A stretch of DNA of 64,000 nt from Deltaproteobacteria bacterium. GTDB taxonomy: Bacteria > Desulfobacterota > Dissulfuribacteria > Dissulfuribacterales > QOAL01. The stretch is taken from NCBI GenBank assembly GCA_026995935.1, contig JALWNK010000045.1, forward strand, positions 1 to 64,000, given 5' to 3'. Shown here piece after piece: positions 45,076 to 55,025 of this stretch (positions are counted from its first letter, which is position 1; every line of letters begins with the position of its first letter). The position numbers and the translations under genes are program-made. Under the pieces are notes generated by a model, which worked only from the letters and a program-made list of their open reading frames with translations, was not told where the DNA came from and ran no database searches.

Positions 45076-45948
45076 ATGGACCAGCTTCTACAGTTTCTCA
45101 TAAGCGGACTCACTGTGGGTTCCATTTACGCCCTTGTGGCCCTTGGTTTTTCCATAATCTACAACGCATCCGACGTTGTAAACTTCGCTCAGGGTGAATT
45201 TGTCATGATTGGTGCCATGAGCGCCATCTTTTTGATGAAGGCCGGCCTTTCATATCCCCTTGCTGCACTACTTGCCATTGCCATAACGGCAGGAGTCGGC
45301 CTTGCCCTTGAAAAATTCGCCATAGAGCCGGCAAAAAACGCCACTGTGGTAAGCACCATCATAATCACAATAGGCGCCTCCATCTTCCTTAGAGGAGCAG
45401 CCCTTTTGATCTGGGGAAAAGAGATTTACGGGCTTCCTCCATTTACCTCCAACAATCCCATAAAGATCGGCAATGCAACCATTCTTCCCCAGAACCTGTG
45501 GGTCATGCTAGGGACGGCAGTAACGGTCCTTGCGGTAAAGTACTTTTTCGACCGAACAAAAATGGGAAAGGCGATACTGGCCTGTTCATACAACAAGAAG
45601 GCCGCCTACCTCGTGGGCATAAACGTGAAAAAGATGCTCCTTGTGGCCTACGGTTTGTCTGCGGCCTTGGGGGCAGCCGCCGGGCTTCTTGTTACCCCCA
45701 TCACCTTCATGTCCTACGGTGCAGGGGTCATGCTTGGGCTTAAGGGATTTTGCGCAGCAATCCTTGGAGGCATGGGAAATTCCATGGGCGCAGTCCTTGG
45801 GGGAATTCTCCTGGGAATCGTTGAAACCGTCGGTGCAGGCTTTATTTCCTCAGGCTACAAGGACGCCATCGCCTTTTTCGTGATCCTACTTGTCCTTTTC
45901 ATCAAACCCAGCGGAATCCTGGGTAAAGGAGAGGCAGAAAGGGTATGA
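45076..45948 (+). CDS. livH: Branched-chain amino-acid ABC transporter permease LivH
   Basis: The 290-residue permease has eight or so transmembrane helices and the family segments GLTVGSIYALVALGFSIIYN, NFAQGEFVMIG, and KGFCAAILGGMGNSMGAVLGG near the coupling region. It pairs with LivM in the inner membrane. It overlaps livM by 4 bp. Confidence 0.95.
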   Translation: MDQLLQFLISGLTVGSIYALVALGFSIIYNASDVVNFAQGEFVMIGAMSAIFLMKAGLSYPLAALLAIAITAGVGLALEKFAIEPAKNATVVSTIIITIGASIFLRGAALLIWGKEIYGLPPFTSNNPIKIGNATILPQNLWVMLGTAVTVLAVKYFFDRTKMGKAILACSYNKKAAYLVGINVKKMLLVAYGLSAALGAAAGLLVTPITFMSYGAGVMLGLKGFCAAILGGMGNSMGAVLGGILLGIVETVGAGFISSGYKDAIAFFVILLVLFIKPSGILGKGEAERV

Positions 45949-46898
45949 AAAGGCTCTCTGGCTTTGCAATCTTTGCTGCAGTCTGCCTTTTGCTACCTGT
46001 GATATTTCCTGACAATTACTATGTCACTGTGGTTGGACTGACCATCTTTGTGAACGTCACCCTTGCCGTGAGCCTAAACCTTCTCATGGGTTACGCCGGC
46101 CAGATATCCCTTGGACATGCTGCATTTTTTGGCCTTGGGGCATATTCTTCAGCCATTCTCACCATAAAGTATGGCCTTAACCCCTGGCTTGCCATGATTT
46201 TTGGGGCGGCCCTTGTCCTGTGCCTTTCCTATGTGCTTTCCCGCCCAATTCTAAGACTTAAGGGCCACTATCTGGCAATGGCCACCCTGGGACTTGGAAT
46301 AATCGTACACATATTCTTTGTACAGGCGGACGAGCTTACCGGAGGCCCAGACGGCATATCAGGCCTTCCTACCCTATCCCTCTTTGGTGTACCAATAGAT
46401 TCGGACATCAAATGGTACTTCGTGCTTTGCTCCTACATGCTTTTAAGCGTGCTCTTTTCTTTAAACATTGCTGATTCCAGGGCGGGTCGCGCCCTTTCCG
46501 CAGTACACGGAAGCGAAATTGCAGCACAGATGATGGGCATCGACACGGCAAAAGTCAAATCATACATCTTTGTCTTTTCCGCACTTATGGCCACAATAGC
46601 CGGAAGCCTCTTTGCCCACCAGCAGGACTTTGTAAGCCCTGAATCCTTCAGCTTCTTCTTCTCCATTGAACTTGTGACCATGGTGGTGCTGGGCGGCCTT
46701 GGCTCAACCTTTGGGGCCGTCATGGGTGCATTCATCCTGTCCATACTGCCAGAGGTACTCATAGTGTTTGAGGACTTTGAGGTCCTAATCTTTGGCCTGA
46801 TCCTCATGGTAATAATGATATTCCTGCCAGAAGGCCTGTTTGTTTCGCTAAAAAACAGGGCCGCCATAATGCTTTCAAAAAGGGAGAGTGGCTCCTGA
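45945..46898 (+). CDS. livM: Branched-chain amino-acid ABC transporter permease LivM
   Basis: The 317-residue permease carries LNLLMGYAGQISLGHAAFFG, LKGHYLAMATLGLG, ELTGGPDGISGLP and VTMVVLGGLGSTFGAVMGA, all LivM signatures. It overlaps livH upstream by 4 bp and livG downstream by 1 bp. Confidence 0.95.
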   Translation: MKRLSGFAIFAAVCLLLPVIFPDNYYVTVVGLTIFVNVTLAVSLNLLMGYAGQISLGHAAFFGLGAYSSAILTIKYGLNPWLAMIFGAALVLCLSYVLSRPILRLKGHYLAMATLGLGIIVHIFFVQADELTGGPDGISGLPTLSLFGVPIDSDIKWYFVLCSYMLLSVLFSLNIADSRAGRALSAVHGSEIAAQMMGIDTAKVKSYIFVFSALMATIAGSLFAHQQDFVSPESFSFFFSIELVTMVVLGGLGSTFGAVMGAFILSILPEVLIVFEDFEVLIFGLILMVIMIFLPEGLFVSLKNRAAIMLSKRESGS

Positions 46899-47653
46899 TG
46901 ACCCTTTTAAAGGTGAAAAACCTGGAAAAGCAGTTCGGGGGGCTAAAGGCCATCTCGGATCTGAGCTTTTCCGTACCGGAAAACATCATCTTTTCCATAA
47001 TCGGGCCAAACGGGGCGGGAAAGACCACCCTTTTTAACCTGCTAACCAGTATTTACAAACCAAGCACCGGCTCCATCTTTTTCAAGGACAAGGAAATAAC
47101 AGGGCTTCCACCCTTTAAGATTGCAAGGCTTGGCATGAGCCGAACCTTTCAGAACCTTCAGGTCTTTTTAAACATGAGTACCATAGAAAATGTCATGGTG
47201 GGCTGTCATCTTCGTTCCAAAGCGGGGCTTCTGGCCTCTGCCATAAGGCTTCCCTCTGTGATACGGGAAGAAAAAGAGGTAAGGCGCATGGCAGAAGAGG
47301 CGCTGCATTTCTGTGGCCTTTCTGAGTATAAGGATCGTCCAGCTGCTGGCCTTCCTTACGGACTTTTGAAAAAGCTTGAAGTGGCAAGATCCCTGGCATC
47401 CAGGCCAAAACTTCTTCTTATGGACGAACCTGCTGCTGGCCTCAACGATACGGAGACACGCGAGCTTTGCCAACTCATAAAACGAATATGTGAGTCTGGA
47501 ATAACCGTGCTTCTTGTGGAGCACAACATGACTCTTGTAATGGAGATATCCCAAAGGGTCCTTGTGTTAAATTACGGAAGACTCCTTGCCGAGGGACCTC
47601 CTGAACAGATACAGAAAAATCCAGATGTAATAGCGGCGTATCTGGGCGAATAG
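46898..47653 (+). CDS. livG: Branched-chain amino-acid ABC transporter ATP-binding protein LivG
   Basis: The 251-residue ATPase has Walker A GPNGAGKTT, the LivG-type signature LPYGLLKKLEVARSLAS in place of LSGGQ, and Walker B LLMDEPAAGLN. It ends with VIAAYLGE. It is the last gene of the livJHMG operon, with livF transcribed from the opposite strand. Confidence 0.95.
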   Translation: MTLLKVKNLEKQFGGLKAISDLSFSVPENIIFSIIGPNGAGKTTLFNLLTSIYKPSTGSIFFKDKEITGLPPFKIARLGMSRTFQNLQVFLNMSTIENVMVGCHLRSKAGLLASAIRLPSVIREEKEVRRMAEEALHFCGLSEYKDRPAAGLPYGLLKKLEVARSLASRPKLLLMDEPAAGLNDTETRELCQLIKRICESGITVLLVEHNMTLVMEISQRVLVLNYGRLLAEGPPEQIQKNPDVIAAYLGE

Positions 47654-47836
47654 TCGTTCCGAATAGGGGCTGAAAAATACCCTGTTTTGCCATTTCCTCT
47701 TGGCATTTATCGTCTAAAAGTATATGTTTCCTTGCTGTCTGAATGAAAATTCATCCCTTTTTTTAGGGGTGCGAAGTTTTATTCAAAGCAGGCAGGATAC
47801 CGCCAAATAATACAAAATAAGGAGACCTCGCTTCTT

Positions 47837-50800
47837 ATGGAAAACTATAATTGCTCCAGGGAAAAAGATGCATGTGCCATTATCGCCTTTGTGGACAAAA
47901 GAGGCAAAAGCACCCACGCAAATATTGTAAAAACCATAGAGGCCCTTCAGAAGATGGGTCATCGCTCAGGTGACATTGATGGTGAGGGAGACGGCTGTGG
48001 AATCCTCTGTGATTTGCCGAGAAAGGTCTGGGCAAAACGGCTTGAAAAGGAAGGGCTGAGCAGACACCTTGCCGACAGCAGGAGTTTCTTTGTAGGCCAC
48101 TTCCTCCTCCCCTGCTCCATAGTCAAAGATGAAAAGAGCGTACTTGAGAAGATACGCCAGATATTCAAAAGGGAGTCGATAAATATACTTCTCGAGGTCA
48201 AGGGCAACACGAGGAGCGAGGAACTCGGGCCCCGCGCACTGGCAGAGGCGCCCCTTTTCTGGCAAGTAGCAGGGATGCTGGACTTTTCCACCATTCAGGA
48301 GGCACAAAAAAGCCTTTTCATGATCCAGATGGAGATAGAAAAGGAGATACCAGAGATTCATATCGCCTCCCTGAGCCCTGACTCTGTGGTTTATAAGCTC
48401 AGGGGCACCCCAGACCTCCTTCCAAGGGTCTTCCCAGAGCTCATGGACCGGGATCTCACCTCCATAATCAGCCTTGGCCACAGCAGGTACTCCACCAACA
48501 CGCTTCCAACCATGGAAAGGGCCCAGCCCTTTTCAATCCTGTGCCATAACGGTGAGATCAACACCATAGAAAGACTTAGGAGCACCGGACGCATCCTGGG
48601 CATAGAGCCTGTGCCAGGTGGAAGCGACTCCCAGGATCTCAACAGGATTATCGAGGGCCTCATAAACATGTACCAGCTTGACCCAATGGAGGCTCTGGAA
48701 ATGGTCTTTCCTGCCATTCATAGCGAGGTGGAATACTACGAGAAGGACCTTCAGAAGGTCTTTGACTTCTACCGATGGTTCTTTCCAAGCTCCGCCCAGG
48801 GACCTGCAGCAGTTGTTGCCCGATATGCAAACATCTGCATGGGAAGCGTTGATGCCCTGGGGCTTAGACCCCTCTGGTTCGGGGAAAGCGACTACGAGTA
48901 CTTTCTGTCTTCTGAAAAGGGAGTGGTGGACATAAAAAACACTATGACGGATCCAATCCCCCTTGCCCCAGGAGAAAAGATCGCCATAGAAGCCAACCTT
49001 GGCCAGAGGGCAAAGGTCTACAGGCATACTCAATTCCAGGAAAGGATCAAGGAGCTCATGCATCAAAGAAGAACAAAGATGGAGCTTCTTGAGGGCCTTG
49101 TACGTTCAGATTCGGTAAAGGTCAAGGACTCCATATCCCTTGAAACACTTGGCCTTCAGCCCCATAAGGCCCGCCAGGAGATGAAGGACATCAACGTCCT
49201 TGGTGCCTTTGGCTGGCAAAAGTACGACATGGACTTGAGAAAGAGGGTGGCCCTTGAGGGAATAGACATAATTGGCTCCATGGGTCACACCGGCCCACTG
49301 GCTGCCCTCATGCCAGAGGCCCTTCCAAATGCATCGGAATTTTTCAAGGAAAATGTTGCGGTTGTTACAAATCCTGCAATAGATAGGGAAAGGGAGGCAG
49401 AACACTTCACCACCAGGGTAATCCTTGGGGATAAGCCGTGCCTTCTTGTTGAGCAGGAAAAGGCACCAACTGGCCTTGAAATACTCTGCCCCCTTCTCCT
49501 GGATTACCAGGGCCTTGAAGGTGTCATTTCAAGGGAGGGCATAAACGAGCTTGCAAGGAAGCATGGCTCCGTTGTCCTTGAAGACATACTTTCTCATTTT
49601 TCTGCCAAGGGCCTCGATCCTTCCAGGGTAAAGATTCTTGAGACACTTTTTAATCCAGAGGACGGGCTTAAGAAAAAGCTTGAGGCCATGTGCAATGAGG
49701 CCATAGAGGCTGTGGAAAAGGGTGCGGTAATCCTGCTCCTTGACGATAGCAACGCGTTCAAGGACGGGAAATGCTTCATGGACCCGGCCCTCTGTGTTTC
49801 CTATCTCAACCAGAAGCTTGAGGAAAAACACCTTCGCAGGCGCTGCAGCGTAATTGTCCGCTCAGGGGCCATCAGAAACCTTCATGACATAATGTTTCTC
49901 CTTGGCATGGGAACAGATGCCCTAAATCCTTACAAACTGTGGCAGACCGTCACCACCTTTACCAATGAAAAGGTGGATGAGGCCAAGACCATTTCAAACA
50001 CCATAGACGTCTTCCAGAAGGGAATGGAAAAGGTCATGTCCACCATGGGCATCCATGAGCTTTGTGGATACGGCAGGATATTTGCCGGCATTGGGGTCAC
50101 AAATGAGTTCGAGGAGATCTTCAAGGTCCCATGTTTTTGTAAATCAGACCATGTAGGCCTTGGTTTTAAGCTTCTTGAGGAACTTGGCAAGGAGCGCATA
50201 AAACGGGCACATGAGGCAGAAGAGAAGCCCCTTTACGCTGAGCCAAACAGAAACGCCAAGGTTGGCCGCATTCTCCGGCAGACTGCTGAGGGAAAAAAGG
50301 GATACTTTGAGATGTCAAAGGGCCTTGCAAAGATAGACGAGGAGATGCCCATTGGAATCAGGCACCTTCTAAAGCCTGTTCTTGCAGAGGAAAATAAACG
50401 CCTCACCATGGATCAGGTTGACATCTCCATTGGACATCACGATATGCCCATTGTGATTGCTGCCATGAGCTTTGGCTCCCAGGGAGAAAATTCCTTCAGA
50501 AGCTACGCAGAGGCGGCAAAAAAGGTGAACATCATCTGCATGAACGGTGAAGGCGGTGAGATTCCGGACATGCTCGGGAAGTACAGGAAAAACAGGGGCC
50601 AGCAGATAGCCTCTGGCCGCTTTGGCGTGTATATGGAGCTTTTAAACTCGGCCGACTACCTGGAGATAAAGATAGGTCAGGGGGCAAAGCCGGGTGAAGG
50701 GGGCCACCTGCCTGGGCAGAAGGTCTCTGAACAGGTGGCAAGGGCCCGCCACTGCAAGCCAGGGATAACTCTGATCTCACCGTCTAACCAGCACGACATT

Positions 50801-52396
50801 TACTCCATTGAAGACCTTGCACAGATCATCACCGAGCTTAAGACTGCGAACCCCTACGCAAAGGTCTCTGTCAAGATACCAGTTACAAGCGGTGTTGGGA
50901 CCATAGCCGTTGGCATTGCAAAGGCAGGGGCAGACATAGTCAACCTAAGCGGCTTTGAAGGTGGAACCGGGGCTGCCAGGGAGCATGCGAAACGCTATGT
51001 TGGCCTGCCCATAGAGGTTGGTGTGTCCGAGGCCCACAGGGCCCTTTGTGAGTCAAACCTCAGGGACAAGGTGGAGGTCTGGGCGGACGGAGGGCTTAGA
51101 AGTGGCGCAGACATCATAAAGATGATACTTCTTGGCGCCAACAGGGTTGGCATGGGAACCGTGGCACTCATGGGAGTTGGCTGCATAAGCTGCCACAGGT
51201 GCCACCTGGATCGCTGCCCAAGGGGAATCTCAACACAGCTTCAGACAAAGGAGCAGGCAGAGGCCAGGGGTGTCAAGGGCTTTTCACCAAGGAAGGTGGA
51301 CATCGAGGCAGAAAACCTTGCAAGGCTTCTCCGAGCCCTTGGAGATGAGGTGCGCCAGATACTTTCAGACATGGGTGAAAAGAACCTCCAAGACCTGGTG
51401 GGAAGAACAGATATTCTGGAGCAGTACCGCTTTCTTGACAGGCTTGACACATCAGGTGTTCTTGCAAAGCCTGATCTTTCCAACATCCCCAAGGATGTCA
51501 ACCAGGAAAAGAGCATCAGGCTTCCCCTCAACTACCTTACCAAGCTCATCAGTGATCTCATCGTAGATGAATTTGAGAAGGGTAAGAAGGTGGTAAAATT
51601 CAAGGAACAGGGCGTAAAAAGTACTGACAGGGCCATGGCCACCTATCTTTCTGGCGAGATAGTAAGACGCTACACCATCTCCACAGACAAAAAGGCAAGG
51701 CTCAGGCTGGTTTCATCCGTTCCTGGAAACGGCCTTTGCGCCTTCAACATCACTGCAGTGGACGCAAGCATCATGGGCGGGGCCCAGGACGGGACTGTAA
51801 AGGGAAGCTACGGGGGCGTGGTCGGTGTCTTTAAGGGAATAAACTACCTTGGAAACAGGGTTGACGGCTCAACCGGTAAGAGCTTTGCCTACGGCGCCAT
51901 AAAGGGCACCTTCCTCATCCAGAACATGGCAGATTCTCGCGCATGCATCCGCTTTTCAGGGGCAGACGTGGTCTTTGGAAGGCGCATAACAGAGCCAGTT
52001 GATGATTCCCGTGGCAACATTGCCCACAATGCCTTTTTGAAGGGTTTTGCCTTTGAATACATGACAGGGGGAAGGGCTGTGGTTCTTGGGGACCCTGGCC
52101 CTTGGATGTGCGCAGGAATGACAGGGGGCGTAATCTATCAGTGCCTCTACCCTGAATTCAACTTTGACGTCTCCTCCATTAAAAGGCGCCTTGCAAGGGG
52201 TGCAATAGTAAAGATTGAGAAACTTTCCAAGGAGGGAATCAAGGACATAGAAGAGCTCCTTGGCCTCTACATGGATGAACTGCGCTCCACATTCCAGCTG
52301 GAGGAGGCAGAGGCCGTTGAAGAGATCATGAAAAATGCCAAGGATCGCTTCATTATGATCGTACCAAAGAGCTTCAGGCCAAAGTCTGCCGGGTAA
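47837..52396 (+). CDS. gltB: Glutamate synthase large subunit
   Basis: The 1519-residue protein makes glutamate from 2-oxoglutarate and the amide nitrogen of glutamine. Cys12 in KDACAIIAF is the likely N-terminal nucleophile of the class II amidotransferase domain after propeptide removal. The central domain is followed by the FMN-binding synthase domain (MSFGSQGENSFRSYAEAAKK, GQGAKPGEGGHLPGQKV, GVSEAHRAL) with the 3Fe-4S cysteines in GCISCHRCHLDRCPRG near 1115-1130. The C-terminal GXGXG beta-helix domain is complete (GGAQDGTVKGSYGGVVG, and MTGGRAVVLGDPGPW). A GltD-like subunit is encoded 6 kb away on the other strand, and either that or a ferredoxin may supply electrons. Confidence 0.96.
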   Translation: MENYNCSREKDACAIIAFVDKRGKSTHANIVKTIEALQKMGHRSGDIDGEGDGCGILCDLPRKVWAKRLEKEGLSRHLADSRSFFVGHFLLPCSIVKDEKSVLEKIRQIFKRESINILLEVKGNTRSEELGPRALAEAPLFWQVAGMLDFSTIQEAQKSLFMIQMEIEKEIPEIHIASLSPDSVVYKLRGTPDLLPRVFPELMDRDLTSIISLGHSRYSTNTLPTMERAQPFSILCHNGEINTIERLRSTGRILGIEPVPGGSDSQDLNRIIEGLINMYQLDPMEALEMVFPAIHSEVEYYEKDLQKVFDFYRWFFPSSAQGPAAVVARYANICMGSVDALGLRPLWFGESDYEYFLSSEKGVVDIKNTMTDPIPLAPGEKIAIEANLGQRAKVYRHTQFQERIKELMHQRRTKMELLEGLVRSDSVKVKDSISLETLGLQPHKARQEMKDINVLGAFGWQKYDMDLRKRVALEGIDIIGSMGHTGPLAALMPEALPNASEFFKENVAVVTNPAIDREREAEHFTTRVILGDKPCLLVEQEKAPTGLEILCPLLLDYQGLEGVISREGINELARKHGSVVLEDILSHFSAKGLDPSRVKILETLFNPEDGLKKKLEAMCNEAIEAVEKGAVILLLDDSNAFKDGKCFMDPALCVSYLNQKLEEKHLRRRCSVIVRSGAIRNLHDIMFLLGMGTDALNPYKLWQTVTTFTNEKVDEAKTISNTIDVFQKGMEKVMSTMGIHELCGYGRIFAGIGVTNEFEEIFKVPCFCKSDHVGLGFKLLEELGKERIKRAHEAEEKPLYAEPNRNAKVGRILRQTAEGKKGYFEMSKGLAKIDEEMPIGIRHLLKPVLAEENKRLTMDQVDISIGHHDMPIVIAAMSFGSQGENSFRSYAEAAKKVNIICMNGEGGEIPDMLGKYRKNRGQQIASGRFGVYMELLNSADYLEIKIGQGAKPGEGGHLPGQKVSEQVARARHCKPGITLISPSNQHDIYSIEDLAQIITELKTANPYAKVSVKIPVTSGVGTIAVGIAKAGADIVNLSGFEGGTGAAREHAKRYVGLPIEVGVSEAHRALCESNLRDKVEVWADGGLRSGADIIKMILLGANRVGMGTVALMGVGCISCHRCHLDRCPRGISTQLQTKEQAEARGVKGFSPRKVDIEAENLARLLRALGDEVRQILSDMGEKNLQDLVGRTDILEQYRFLDRLDTSGVLAKPDLSNIPKDVNQEKSIRLPLNYLTKLISDLIVDEFEKGKKVVKFKEQGVKSTDRAMATYLSGEIVRRYTISTDKKARLRLVSSVPGNGLCAFNITAVDASIMGGAQDGTVKGSYGGVVGVFKGINYLGNRVDGSTGKSFAYGAIKGTFLIQNMADSRACIRFSGADVVFGRRITEPVDDSRGNIAHNAFLKGFAFEYMTGGRAVVLGDPGPWMCAGMTGGVIYQCLYPEFNFDVSSIKRRLARGAIVKIEKLSKEGIKDIEELLGLYMDELRSTFQLEEAEAVEEIMKNAKDRFIMIVPKSFRPKSAG

Positions 52397-52414
52397 CCTC
52401 CACCATTTTTAACT

Positions 52415-52453
52415 AAAAAGGGGAGCCAACCGCTCCCCCGTTAACGTTTTTTT
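52415..52453 (+). terminator. Terminator between gltB and the chemoreceptor gene
   Basis: GGGGAGC (52420-52426) pairs with GCTCCCC (52432-52438) and is followed, after a small AACGTT palindrome, by a run of seven T. The two genes converge here and the hairpin may serve both. Confidence 0.8.
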
Positions 52454-52473
52454 CTGTTTGTCGTTAATTAGGC

Positions 52474-54018
52474 TCAGGCTGTCTTAAAGCTCCTCATCAT
52501 GTCTTCAAGGCTGTTTGCCAGGCTGTTGAGCTTCCTGGAGTAGGTTGCCGTCTCCTCTGCCACGGCCTGGACAGAGCCTGCAAGGTCTGCGGTTCCAGTG
52601 CTCTTTTCCTTTACGCCTCTTACCTCAACCTCCGCCTCTTCCATGTTGACGCTTATTTCAGACACTGTTGCAGTCTGCTCCTCTGCTGCAGAGGCGATGG
52701 TGTTTGCCAGGTCATTTATCTGACCTACGATGTTAGTTATCTCTTCCACGGAAGTTACTGCAACCCCAGTCTCCTCCTGTATGGCCTGGATCATGTTTGT
52801 TATCTCATCTGTGGCCTCGCTGGTCTGTCTGGCAAGCTCCTTGATCTCGTTTGCTACAACGGCAAACCCCTTTCCAGCCTCACCTGCCCTTGCGGCCTCT
52901 ATGGTAGCATTCAGGGCAAGGAGATTGGTCTGCTCGGCAATGGTGTTGATCACCTGGATTATGCTTCCTATCTTATCAGAGCTTTCACCAAGCCTCTGGA
53001 TTACCTCATTGGCCTTATGGGCCTTTTCCTGGGCATCGTTGGTGATGGAGGCGGTATGGGCGACACTCTGGGCAATTTCCGTTGTTGCCTCGGTAAGTTC
53101 CTGGGATGCCCTGGTTACAGACATTATCCTGTCATCAACAGACTCTGCCGCCTGCACCACCTCTGTTACGATCTCATTCATGGAGGTGGCCCGGCTGTAG
53201 ACGTTTTGGCTTATGTCATCAAGTTTTTCAGATGCCTCCTTGATATCGGTGGAGTCGCGCTGAATATCTTTCACCATCTTGTTTAGCTTTTCAGCCATGT
53301 GGTTGAGGGCATTTCCGAGCTCCTGAAGTTCACCCTTCACTTTGATATTCACCCTGGCCTTTAGGTCCCCACTTGCAACGCTCTCAATCATGGGGAAAAG
53401 TTTGCCAAGAGGTCTCAAAACCTGAACATGTATAAACCACACTGAGAAAAAGAACAGACAGACACCTATTGCAAGGAGAAGGAGCTCCGCCTCCTTTAGC
53501 TGCTTTATGGAATTCATGGTCATCTTCTTGTAGGCCTGGGTAACCACATTGGCCTGTTTAAGAAGGGGAATATTGTATTTTGACAGGTATTCCAGGGCAT
53601 TCTTACTTCTCACAGAGCCAAGCTCTGAATTCACCACCTGGTCTACACTAGACATAAAATCCTTCCAGGCTGCCTCGAGCTTGTCCAGCTCAGAGAGAAC
53701 ATTTTCATCTGTGGTAGGCGCAATACCAAGGCCTTCATCCCCGTTTCTCAGGGCCAGAAGGCTTTTTTGAAACAGGGCCTCGGTCTTTGAAAGCTCGTCC
53801 TTCCACTTCTTATCTTTCGTAAGGGCGTATAGGTAGGCCTCCTTTGTCATCTTCTGGGTGAACATGCGCTGACGCCCGGCAATGTCAATGTAGAGTCCAT
53901 CCCTTTCCTGCTGGGAAAGTTTATAAAATGTGGCCGCAACGGTTATGACATTTATCAACAAAAGAGAGACCATCACGAGAATTATCTTCCCCTGTATACT
54001 GCCAAAAGAAAACTTCAT
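52474..54018 (-). CDS. Methyl-accepting chemotaxis protein with PilJ-type N-terminal sensor
   Basis: The 514-residue protein has a first transmembrane helix at about 12-30 and a periplasmic helical sensor containing the PilJ-type motif [18 protein letters not shown] second helix lies near 182-200, followed by a HAMP domain ([19 protein letters not shown]). A long coiled-coil signalling domain comes next, whose hairpin tip [20 protein letters not shown] contacts CheA/CheW. PilJ-type sensors often respond to nitrate/nitrite or surface cues; the ligand is unknown. No che genes are nearby. Confidence 0.93.
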   Translation of the reverse strand: MKFSFGSIQGKIILVMVSLLLINVITVAATFYKLSQQERDGLYIDIAGRQRMFTQKMTKEAYLYALTKDKKWKDELSKTEALFQKSLLALRNGDEGLGIAPTTDENVLSELDKLEAAWKDFMSSVDQVVNSELGSVRSKNALEYLSKYNIPLLKQANVVTQAYKKMTMNSIKQLKEAELLLLAIGVCLFFFSVWFIHVQVLRPLGKLFPMIESVASGDLKARVNIKVKGELQELGNALNHMAEKLNKMVKDIQRDSTDIKEASEKLDDISQNVYSRATSMNEIVTEVVQAAESVDDRIMSVTRASQELTEATTEIAQSVAHTASITNDAQEKAHKANEVIQRLGESSDKIGSIIQVINTIAEQTNLLALNATIEAARAGEAGKGFAVVANEIKELARQTSEATDEITNMIQAIQEETGVAVTSVEEITNIVGQINDLANTIASAAEEQTATVSEISVNMEEAEVEVRGVKEKSTGTADLAGSVQAVAEETATYSRKLNSLANSLEDMMRSFKTA

Positions 54019-54347
54019 TGCTTTCCTCCTGCTTTATTAAGCTTACTCGATCATTATCCTTATCGACTGCTGAAGAAAAAGAATAAAGGTATTTTGGGAG
54101 AAAACAAAAAACACCAATTCCACTGACGGTCCCCCAAAAAACAAAAAAATTAACATCAAAAAAATTAAATATCAAAATGAGACCCGCGTGTGATTTTTTT
54201 CCCTTGACAACACACTTAAAAATATAATATCTGAATGAATACACATTCATTTATTGGTGGATCGGGTGTATAATAAAAAATCTGATGCTAGGTGACCTTT
54301 TTGTCAAAGCCCCTTACTAATCATACAGAAAAGAGAGAAATCACCTT
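54019..54347. other. Divergent intergenic region, chemoreceptor / TetR gene
   Basis: This 329-bp AT-rich region holds the promoters for both genes. A TTGACA box lies at 54204-54209 and the operator-like palindrome at 54234-54251. Nothing else was recognised. Confidence 0.5.
54234..54251. promoter_or_regulatory. Candidate operator of the TetR-family regulator
   Basis: AATGAAT and ATTCATT form a perfect 7-bp inverted repeat around ACAC. The pattern, TGAATGN..CATTCA-like, is that of the FadR/PsrA-type TetR operators in proteobacteria. It lies about 97 bp before the regulator start and 24 bases past a TTGACA -35 box, so autoregulation is likely. Confidence 0.55.
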
Positions 54348-54998
54348 ATGAAGGTAGCAGATAAACACGGCCGGATAATTCAGGCTGCCATAAAGGTCTT
54401 TGCAAGAAATGGTTTCTTCAACTCACGCATTGCCGAAATAGCCAAGGAGGCAAATGTTGCAGACGGAACCATTTACCTCTACTTCAATAACAAGTATGAC
54501 ATCCTCATAACCATATTTGAAGAAGAGATGGGCAAGATCATTGCCAGCGTCAAGCAGGAACTTTCCAAGACCGATAATCCGTGTGAAAAACTTGAGATAT
54601 TCGCCCTTCAACACCTGAGCCTGGTTGAAAAAAACAAGGACTTGGCAGAGATAATACAGGTGGAGCTTCGCCAGAGCAGCAAATTCATGAAGGAGTATCG
54701 AAACCGGAAATTTGCCGAATACCTCCAAATAATATCCAATATAGTCAAAGAGGGGCAGAAGAAGGGGCTTTTCAGAAAGGACGTCATGCCAGGAATATTT
54801 AAGAGGGCCTACTTTGGAGCCCTGGACGAGATGTCCAGGTTTTGGGTCTTGTCTTCCAAGAAAAAATACGGGGTTAAAACCGCTGCCAGACAGATAAGCC
54901 ATTTCTTCTTAAACGGAATACTTGAGGCTCCCTGCCCTTCACCACAAAAAACAAAAAAGAAGAAACCTGCAAAAAAAACAAAAAGTACCAAAAAATAA
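54348..54998 (+). CDS. TetR-family transcriptional regulator
   Basis: The 216-residue protein has a TetR helix-turn-helix (IIQAAIKVFARNGFFNSRI, IAKEANVADGTIYLYFNNK) in the first 50 residues, close to the FadR-type fatty-acid regulators, and a ligand-binding C-terminal domain. It ends in an unusual lysine-rich tail (KTKKKKPAKKTKSTKK). The ligand is unknown; the operator-like site upstream suggests acyl-CoA-type control. No fatty-acid genes are adjacent. Confidence 0.9.
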   Translation: MKVADKHGRIIQAAIKVFARNGFFNSRIAEIAKEANVADGTIYLYFNNKYDILITIFEEEMGKIIASVKQELSKTDNPCEKLEIFALQHLSLVEKNKDLAEIIQVELRQSSKFMKEYRNRKFAEYLQIISNIVKEGQKKGLFRKDVMPGIFKRAYFGALDEMSRFWVLSSKKKYGVKTAARQISHFFLNGILEAPCPSPQKTKKKKPAKKTKSTKK

Positions 54999-55025
54999 GA
55001 GTATCCCTGCCACTTTTTTCCTCTC

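Noticed and set aside
47654-47836. Sigma-54 promoter upstream of gltB
   Set aside because: TTGGCATTTATCGTCT has GG but no GC ten bases later, so the -24/-12 pattern is not met.
50532-50780. Antisense frames inside gltB
   Set aside because: They have no family resemblance and lie opposite conserved catalytic segments of gltB.
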